NCBI GenBank assembly: GCA_018398765.1
Contig: JAHBMJ010005932.1
Span: 27,136-59,379, forward strand
Length of the DNA: 32,244 nt
From: Chromera velia
Lineage: Eukaryota > Sar > Chromeraceae
Reading direction: 5' to 3'
Of the stretch, positions 11,859 through 20,192 are shown piece by piece; position 1 is the stretch's first letter, and every line of letters begins with the position of its first letter. Made by a program: the position numbers and the translations under genes. A model generated the notes under the pieces. The model worked only from the letters and a program-made list of their open reading frames with translations. It did no database searches and had not been told where the DNA came from.

Positions 11859-14665
11859 GTAGATTCTATTAGCGTGTCGGGACCGGCACTCCCCTTCTTC
11901 GTCCGGTTCTTGGAGCGTCTGCACGCCGCAAGAGAGAAGGGAGTCGAGGCGCTGCTCCTGAAGACCTTCGTCCTTGCGCGTGAGTAAGCCTGGAATTGCT
12001 CCTCAGAAGAGAAACAGACGGATGAAGTTTCATGCTCGTGTGCAATTCCGGAGTTTTTGTTGCATTCGTGACCTGTTTCGTGCAACCAAGGAGAGCTGCT
12101 CTGCAGCAGCTCTCTCTTCCGCCTTTTTTCCCTATGCAGGTCTGCATTGTGTGTGTATGTGTGTGTGTGTGTGTGTGTACGTGTGTTCTTCCTCTCTCGG
12201 AGATTCTACCTCCTGTTTCTCGTCATGCAGCTGACTCGAAAACGCTCCGACGATCTTTCCTCTTTTGCTGCCCTGTGTCGAGATCCTCAACTTAGCCGGT
12301 CAGTCCGTCCGTCAGTCAGTCGAGTGGGTGGAAGGCATCACTGAAGGCAGTATGGTGTTTTGCATGTGACTTTCCGTTGTTGCAAAGGTTCGCGTTTGTC
12401 ACGCCCTTTTAATTCTCCATGAAGAATTCCCATCAGGGATCACGCGGTCAGTCAGTGGGAAGGAGGGGTAGGAGTGTTCCGAAAGTCCCTTAATTTCCTT
12501 TTGTTTTTTTCTGACCGTATCAGAGCCGTGGAGTGAGTGACAAGTAGGTATACGAGGTCGTTCTGTGAAGAACCTCGAACGATGCACTCCTTTCCTTTGA
12601 TTCCAATGACTCACAATTGTGATGGGTTCTTTCTCTCAATGTAACGATACGTGCATGAGAGAATCCTTCACAAGAGAGTCATATTCCGTACCCTCATTCC
12701 GTCGTCAGGTAACTCTCTGGGCGCAGAGGGACTCCGGGCCTTGGTAGAGGCAGTCAGCACAGACAGCTAGAGCCGCATCTCTCCGAGAGCTCAGCCTTGA
12801 GGTGTGCGGACTAGAGAGAGAAAAATGGGGAATTCTTTGTGGTGCCATCAAGGAGAGGGGGTTGTTCTCATTGGAGTCCTTGAACCTCTCGCAGAACAGG
12901 TTGAGAGAACGGAACATGCGCATCACGCTCTGTCCTGTCCTGTCTGTCGCATCTCTTCCATCCCTTCGTGTGCTGTTCTTGCGACCCTGTGGGCTCAAAA
13001 ATAATCACATGGAGCAGCTTGCGTGTGTGATTGGGAGAGGGGGTCTTCCTTCCGAAATTGGAGGCGCTTTACTTGAATGGGAATCAATGGGAAGGGTCTG
13101 GGTTAGATCCTTTGACGAACGTGTTTCGCAGAGAATTCGTTTCTGAATTGAAGTATTTGAATCTGATGAAACAGTGCGACGAACGGAAGGGTGGCCAATG
13201 GATTCCATCTTTTCTATCTGCTCTGAAATCTCCAGAGTTCCCCCCCCCCCGCAGGAGAATGTAGAGGTTCCCTTGGGAGGAATCCCGGATGAGGACTTGC
13301 GCGCAGTCACTGCAGGGCGGTATCCCGCCATCCGCACAGTGGGCCTTCGCCTTGGTCCGCAAAAGCTGCGCATATTCATGCAAGAGGCTCAGCTTGCCGG
13401 AGCGCAAACTTTCAGTGCTGTTGATCTGCACGTGCACAATCAGACTGGGGAGGATGAAATGTTGCAGGATGGGCTGTGCGCACTCAGACGCAGCTGCGGG
13501 GGGACATTTGAGACGCCTCCGACAGTTGCGTGTCTCTCTGAATTTCAATTTGAGTGTCCACCCGGATGACACTCCCCTTCCTTTGGATGATCCCCTTTTC
13601 GCAGCCTTGAGTTGTTCCAAGTTCCCCTTTCTCTCCGAACTTTTTTTGATTCAGCTTGGGCTGACCGATGAGCACTTGACTGCCCTGGAAGAGGCATGCA
13701 GTGAGGGTGGGGAACCTGACCAGGCTTCGGATCCTTGACCTTCGCGGGCATTCGTATGGGTTTCATGAGAATTCGGGGAGTTTTGGAAGGGTGGGGATGG
13801 AGCAGTTGATGGGTGGGGTCGTAGATAGCTCGGACGGACTGCCTGTGCTTGAGCGTCTTGATTTCTCTAACTCGAGGGCGGGCAAGGGGATGGGGTCATT
13901 GGTGAGAGCGCTGAGGTCCGGCAAGCTGGGGGCCCTTGCAGAGATGAAATTGAATAATTCTAATATGCCCGAGGAGGCAATCCGAGATCTGTCTGCAGGC
14001 GTAAGGGAGGGAGGTCTTAGCGGAATTTCCTCTCTGCAACTGAAATCCAATCCGGACCAAAGGCGTGGGGGGAGAATGTGGGGGGAGTTCATGCAAGCCA
14101 TTGCTGAGAGCCAGAGGGGGCTCCCGAAGCTCCAATATCTGGACTTTTCGGGACACGAAGATTTTGCAATAGGGAAACCTGTGATCGCAGCCCTTGCGTC
14201 TGGAAATGTCCGTTTACTGAAACGGCTGGATTTTGAATCATTCCCACCGACGGCCGGTATCACTCTCAGCGGTGGTAGTCTGGGGATTCTGTGTGAGGGG
14301 GTAAGAGAAGGGATGTTCCCCCCTGGGCTGAAAGCCGATATGCGACTGAAAATAGACCCTCGCGAGGGCAGCTTTGATAGCCTGCTAACTGCCATTGCAG
14401 AAAGTAAGACCGGTCTTCCCCCTTGTATCAGTTCCCTGGACTTTGGTGGTTTAAAGTCTGTGATGAGGGGTGCGCGTTTTAGCGAGGAGGCGCTTGCCAT
14501 TCTTGCAGCGAGTGGGGGGAGGAACTCTGCGGGGAAGCTCTCGCATTTAGAGGAAGTGAACATGTCTTACTGTGACATTGATGATCAGAAACTGAAGAGG
14601 CTGGGGGAGGTCTTCTCTGCATACGGATGTTCCTCGTTAAAATTTTTGGATCTCCGCTGGATCCC

Positions 14666-16246
14666 TGCCGTTTGCAGGGGCGATCTTTATAAGACAAAAC
14701 GGCGACCGTGCTCTAGCGCACCACTAAATCACTTATCACTTATCACTTAATCAGCAAAGAATGTTTGTCAGTGTTCAGAAATCTTCTCACGTCAGGAGCC
14801 CTCCCTATATAGTTCGATGGACCTTCAAGATCAGCCACAGCTTCCGATTGCAGAATGGACTACTTAAATAATTTAGATATAATAGACTTGTATAAACTAT
14901 CATAACGCACATTAATTAATGTAGATATTGTTTATGTGTACGTATTTTGGTAAAAGTTATAGGCTTTCAGCTATATAATAAATAAAACACTGACCAAAAC
15001 ACGTTTTACCACACTTTTCGGATGAATTATAAGACAATTAAACATGATCGAATTCATTGAACCGAATCTTTGACCAGTCGATCTGTCACCTTTTATAGAG
15101 AGATTCTGAGACAGTAAGTCCTATAATTAAAGTAAATCATGACCTAGATCATGACTAATTATGTCATCATCATCATCATACACCATCGTCATCTGCCGGC
15201 CGTGGCCTAGACTAGTGGTCTAGCCTTCGAGGCTTCCAACGTTTAGCGAGAGACAAGCTCGGCAGCCCTCCCCCAAAATTAAAAGAGAAAGCACACTAAT
15301 TCTCTATGTTAGTTATTATTACTTAAAGACTAAGTTAAAGTCTGTATCAGTTTGGGGGGGGTGGGGTGAGGTGCCGCGCATTGCAGAGTCAGTGTGTGCC
15401 CGCTCGTGCGCGCATTGTGGAGCCGTTACATGTGCTTGGCCGCGCCCTAAGCTGCGCCACTCATGGCAGGTTTACATGGCAATGTATGCATTGAATCTAG
15501 ATCGATCAATCAGTGAGTACAATGAGCAGTTCTCCACAGTTTTCTTACTGTGTAGCCTCGTATGGAACAAGTAGGGATCTGACAAACTTTTTTGACAGAC
15601 TTTTTATCATCATCATCAATCATCATCAGATTTATATATATACGGTTAAAATCATTCTTTAAACTCTAAAGCTAGCTCTAAAATAGATTGACTCTCAACT
15701 ATATAGTAAGCCTCTAGTTTTTTTAGTTAACTGAATATAGTTATCTCTAAAATCATAAGTAAAATCAAGTAGAAAATCAATTAGAAATTTCAATGAGAAG
15801 CCTACTATATAGTTAAAAAAATAAAAAAAATAATAGACATTAGAATTTAAACTTACATAGTAATTGTTAATTAAGTTTTAGTTCCAAAGCTAGTTCCGAA
15901 GTTAGAGTTTTAGGCTAGGTTTTGGGTATTCTATTAAAGTATCATAATTCCAAGGCCCGCTTAAACCTAGGCTTAAATCACGTAACGGTCCACGTTCAAC
16001 TAAAAGTCTAGTTACAAGTTCGACAGTGAATGTAAAGTTGTTTTTTTAAAGAACTTCGTTGATCACTATACGTTTTCCTTTATCTTTTAAATGGTTTTCA
16101 AAGTTAAAGTTTTCGTACCGACGTATTCTATCAGCATCTATATACTAGTAGATCAGCCCATCGCTTGCCGTCTCTGTGCATCTTCTAGTGTAGTAGTGCA
16201 TCTTTCTGCCTTTTTCCGTCTCCTTTGCCCCCCCCTCTCTTTTTGA
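14666..16246. other. AT-rich intergenic island
   Basis: I see no credible gene. The sequence is strongly AT-rich apart from a GC-rich patch at about 15360-15480. CATCAT runs occur at about 15163-15180 and 15607-15630. The stretch 15202-15223 can form a bulged hairpin (GGC[C]TAGAC / GTCTAGCC). A 19-base inverted repeat pairs 15697-15715 with 15796-15814. The island separates the broken end of the LRR pseudogene from the 3' end of the convergent ABM gene. Confidence 0.7.
15697..15814. repeat. Imperfect inverted repeat, 19-base arms
   Basis: Arms at 15697-15715 and 15796-15814 are reverse complements with two mismatches, separated by about 80 AT-rich bases. This could be a small foldback element or a chance pairing in low-complexity DNA. 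Confidence 0.5.
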
Positions 16247-17329
16247 CTACACACCTTTCTGACTAGAAAGGGTGAGAACTCCCTCAAAGAAACGAAGCTT
16301 TGGGGGACCCAGGTAAAGTCCCTCAGGGGTACTGCTAGTGGGTGGCACCACTGAGCTGCTGCTGCTGTCTGCAGAGTCTGAGACGGGAGGGGGGGGTGGC
16401 GATGCGTTGGCGTGCGCAGCCTTGAACTGAGCAGATGATCGCCAGTTGGAAAAGGCCGCTCGATCTCTCCAAATTGTGGTGACCATGTAATTATACCCAT
16501 CGTCTGCCTTCGTAGCGTCTCTTCTGAGGAGGAGAAATCCAACGAAGCCATCTGACTCCTTCAACTTGCTCTCCCTCTGCTTCCACTTCTGTTCAAATTC
16601 AGCCTCCTTCCCCGCCCGCACGCTGAACCTGTTCTGGCTCACGAAGATCTCCCCAGGCAAAGCCGTCTCCCCATCAGCTTTCACTGTACGCCATCCACCG
16701 TCGCTTGCAAAGTCCAACCTCTCTCCTGGTACAGGAATCAGAGCGTCATAGAACGCAGGCTTCGGTGCACCATCCACGATGAACAGTGCTGTGGAGAGCA
16801 ACTGAATGAACGACATGATCCCCCCCCCACCGTGTGCTTCCTTGAACGCGTCTCCCGTTCTCCAGGCTTCGAAAGCTTCCTTGTCCTCCCAGACTGTGAA
16901 CGAGACGTAATTCCCGAAATCACCCTCCGAAGAGTAGTCGACACCCTCTGCCTCAGTGCGGCGAAGAAGAGCAAAAAAGCGGAAACCATCCAGCTCCGCT
17001 AAGCGACTCTTCCGGTCTGCCCATCTCTTCTCGAAAGCGGGTCCCTTTCCGGGTCGAACTTTGAACCTGTTTGTTGCAACGTACCGCTCCGGAAGAAGCG
17101 ACTCCGAGGTGAGAGCCTTATTCTCTGCCAATGCCTCAGCGAAGTGCATACGTAGAACCGGCGTTCGGCTCTGTGTCTTTCTAAGTGTTTGTGCAACCGG
17201 GAACGACGCAGCGCCGTCTCCTGTGAGGAGACGGGACAGCGAAAACGCCGCCGTCTCTCCAAAGAGACAGAGCAGAAGAAGACTTCCAAGGGCCAAGCAA
17301 GACATCTTGAACGGAACTTCACTAGTCAC
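16247..17329 (-). CDS. Plastid-targeted tandem ABM-domain protein, IsdG-type haem-degrading monooxygenase
   Basis: A single uninterrupted frame of 360 codons; Met at 17305 (residue 9) is the better start because it opens the hydrophobic signal peptide. The leader ends GETAA|FSLSRLL, a signal peptide followed by Phe and a basic, Ser-rich transit peptide, as in complex plastids. Two ABM (antibiotic biosynthesis monooxygenase) domains follow, about residues 82-170 and 228-310. Each carries the Asn-Trp-His triad of IsdG/IsdI haem oxygenases: N87, W156, H166 and N233, W296, H306, with ten residues from Trp to His in both, as in IsdG. The domain ends FEAWRTGDAFKEAH and FSNWRSSAQFKAAH closely match the family. 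The C-terminal 50 residues are Pro/Ser-rich. Likely role (inference): opening haem to release iron inside the plastid. Other ABM enzymes act on different substrates, so the activity is not proven. Confidence 0.82.
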   Translation of the reverse strand: MTSEVPFKMSCLALGSLLLLCLFGETAAFSLSRLLTGDGAASFPVAQTLRKTQSRTPVLRMHFAEALAENKALTSESLLPERYVATNRFKVRPGKGPAFEKRWADRKSRLAELDGFRFFALLRRTEAEGVDYSSEGDFGNYVSFTVWEDKEAFEAWRTGDAFKEAHGGGGIMSFIQLLSTALFIVDGAPKPAFYDALIPVPGERLDFASDGGWRTVKADGETALPGEIFVSQNRFSVRAGKEAEFEQKWKQRESKLKESDGFVGFLLLRRDATKADDGYNYMVTTIWRDRAAFSNWRSSAQFKAAHANASPPPPPVSDSADSSSSSVVPPTSSTPEGLYLGPPKLRFFEGVLTLSSQKGV

Positions 17330-18105
17330 ATATGCTGCTTGACGTATATACGCGTTACGTTCTGATCGGAGGCTGCTTGAAATTTGGGCTCAGTCTTCTT
17401 CCAAGACCGTCCTGTATATACCCTCCCACGCAGACCTCGATCGAAATTAAGGTCGGCAATGATTCTGATCATTGGGATGCGGCGCGGCGCCGCGCCCACG
17501 CATCCATCGAAGCTGCGCGCCCGGCCTCAAACTGTCAACGCCTTGCATGTATACGTGAATTAATTAAACGTTTGCAAATTCATTGCAGCTGCATGCCCCC
17601 CGGCTGAGGATCCCCGAGGCGATGACAGGCCCGGCCATGCAGACATATGCATGCAGGGAGGTCGGCGCGGGCCGGGGCGTCGGCGGCGGGGCCGGGCGTG
17701 CCGCTTGGGGAGTTCATGCGCGACGGCCCAGCTATAGCTTTCAAAACATAGAATCTTCGAAATTCTTTCGAACACGCTCCTCTTTTGTCTGACATCTTGT
17801 GTCATCTTGAGTCCTGATAGCGTTTCGATCGGTTGCAGCACGAATGCAGTTTTCTGACAGAGGCTCTGCACGAACAGGGAGGCGCTCTGTGTTGACTCAG
17901 CTGAGATCAACGACTCTTCCATTTCTTCTGGCCAGCCTCCGCCATTCATTTGCTTCAGTCTGTCAGACTGACAAGATCGTCTGACAACTATCCAGCTTTC
18001 ACATACGACAGAGCGAACCACTTGATTGAAGGCGATACGTATCTGTTTCTTTCGGAAGTGCAAGGCAAAGAGCAGGAAGAGCTCGATTTGGGATAAGAAA
18101 GGAGC
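17330..18105. promoter_or_regulatory. Divergent intergenic region with GC-rich palindromes, probable double promoter
   Basis: It lies between the start of the ABM gene (-) and the LRRC49-like gene (+). A perfect 16-base palindrome GGCGCGGCGCCGCGCC at 17481-17496 sits inside GGATGC...GCATCC arms (17475-17505). A second very GC-rich stretch covers about 17620-17720. No convincing TATA box was found. A minus-strand open frame at 17560-18063 has no recognisable domain. Confidence 0.5.
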
Positions 18106-20158
18106 ATGTTGTCAGCATCCCACCATGCAAGGGTGTTGCGCGCGCTCAACCCATCAACAAGTCCTGCAACACATCTGACAAAGACAAAGACCGCTTCTAC
18201 AGAGGCCACGGATGACCCCACTCGTTTGAATGTCGCAGAAGCCCAAGCAACACAGCAGAAGGCAGTTAAGGGAAAAGAGAGAGACGACAGCATGGGGGCG
18301 AGTAAACGTTTTTTTGGATGGCACGGGCCGTCTCCCCGGTTGGACGACTACGCAGCAGCACTAGGGCTCCCTCCGAAAGATATCCCCCCCGGCTCCCCAA
18401 ATACGTCTGGTGTGCTCTGTGACCGTCTCCTTGAAGACGTCAAATTACCGCACCGATGCAAGAGCAGTGCGATCGTAAGGGCAGCCCAGATGGGGCATGT
18501 TGCGATTTTGGAAGCTCCGCTTGCCCCGGGTAACCCAGTGTTCGTCTGCAGGTCCCCACAGATGACCTCCAACAATCCCCTTCGGGTTGACCTTGAAGAC
18601 CTTGAACTTTCCTCCTTTCCCGTCTTGGTCAGTGGCCCTTCCTCGGTAGAGAATGTGGGCAGTGTTCAGTTGATGTCCCTACGAGGGAACCGAGTGCACA
18701 GACTGAAGAGCGGATCCCTCGCGGAGATGGGGAGACTGAGGGTTTTGGACGTGGGGGGGAACAGGCTTGAGCAGCTTGAGGGCCTTGAGGGTTTGTCCGA
18801 GCTATTGGTCCTGCTTGCTGGGAGGAACCAACTAAGCAGGCTGACAGGCTTAGAGTACCTCTGCAGACTCGACGTGCTCGATCTGGGCACCAACCTGGTC
18901 GGTCGGTCGGTCGGTCAGTCAGTTAGCTTTTTAGGTCAAAGGTACTCATGAAGAGCAAGTCACAGAAAGAAAGAAATTAAGATTTGCTTGGATTAAAGCG
19001 CCCAGGGGTGGAGGATGGAGAAAGAATGACTGAAAGAATAAGAGACCGCTCACATGCAGACCAGAACAACAGCATGGGTGGAGAAACATTGACGGAGAGA
19101 CAGTTCATGAATCCCAAATGCTTCCTTCCTTCCACTGCTTGGGTGCGCTCGCCCTGCCTCCTTTGCGTGTGTGGATTCTTCTGCGTCTCCACACGTCTCT
19201 GTTAGTCGCTCCCTTCCGCACTCCATGAGCGTCGTTGACTGTCTATCTGTCTTTCTGACTGTCCATTGAGCTGGCTGTCCGTGTTTCTGCTTTCAGCTTC
19301 GGCACATCGAGCCCGACGCGTTCCTGAATCTGAAGGAACTCCGCATTCTCCGTCTGACGGGGAACCGCCTGAGGAGACTGGAGCATCTCTCCCACCTGGT
19401 GTCTCTAGTTGAACTCTCGGCAGGTGCCAACGAGATCGAGAGCGCGAGAGATCTTTCTGTCTCTGCCCTCCCGAACCTTTCCCGACTGTTCTTAGAGAAC
19501 AACCGGATAGACTCTCTCGTCAATCTTCATAAAATCCCAGAGGCCACAAAATTGAAGGAATTAGCTCTCTCAGGTAATCCCCTCGCTCTATCCCCTTCCT
19601 ACCGGAGCCAGGTGCTGGAGTGTCTGCCTCGACTTTCGTTCCTTGATGGTGTTGCCGTCCCCGAAAAACAACAGATACAAAACTCTGCAGAGGTCTCAAG
19701 GGAAGGGAGGACTGAGGTCTCGGACAAATCGGTAAATTCAGCATCGCAACACCCCCCTCCGCTCCCCCCACCCAGCAGAGTCACGACCCAAACAACCAGA
19801 GGGACAGGAAGTCAAAGACCACGACATGATGCACCTCCGGGTGTCGGTGCTTCATTGCTTGCTGTTGACAGGCAGGAGGCCCCAGGGGCTGGGGACCCTA
19901 CTTCCCCTTCGCCCTCCCCTTCTCCGTCTTCTGCCGGTCCCCCTTTAGATAGGGATAGGGAGAGAGAAAGGAAGGAAAAGCCGGCGAAGGGGTCGTCTCC
20001 CTCCGGTCCGTCCTCTTCCTCGGGAGGAGGCGGTCAAGGTCAACCTCTTCCTTCCAGACAGGACGTCCTCTCTGAGATCCGCTCTCAGTGGGATGCTGCA
20101 GCAGTTGCAAGGAAGGTTGGAAGTTGCAGGTCCGTCTCTCTGTCTGTCTGCCTCTCTT

Positions 20159-20192
<34 letters not shown>

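Larger units (their letters stand above)
9897..14665 (+). pseudogene. Leucine-rich-repeat (RI-like) protein gene, multiply frameshifted
   Basis: Recognisable coding blocks run in order. 9897-10058 has a charged N-terminus then SLTVLLKHSGVSAR. 10350-10430 follows, then 11219-11421. 11721-11798 contains VSLKKIFLLMDFLPSSVEELTL. 11863-11979 and 12231-12298 are next, and one long block covers 12709-14665. Many LRR motifs are visible, such as LESLNLSQNRL, LEALYLNGNQ, LRILDLRGH, LERLDFSN and LKFLDLRW, in the 28 to 36 residue style of ribonuclease-inhibitor LRRs. The frame breaks at about 11410, 12265, 12770 (after a TAG at 12768-12770), 13045-13052, 13240-13250, 13500 and 13700. LRR similarity stops at about 14665, where AT-rich DNA begins. 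Several splice signals survive. I read this as a decaying member of a gene family. Assembly indels are the main alternative, since two breaks lie in C or G homopolymers. Function is unknown; LRRs usually bind proteins. Confidence 0.75.

Noticed and set aside
13763-14563. 266-codon minus-strand open frame
   Set aside because: It is the antisense shadow of the LRR block at 13701-14665, whose plus-strand frame carries clear LRR motifs.
15193-15270. tRNA-derived SINE head (TGGCCTAG...AGTGG and CTTCGAGGC)
   Set aside because: The A-like and B-like boxes are only about 22 bases apart, too close for a tRNA promoter. A simple bulged hairpin explains the sequence.
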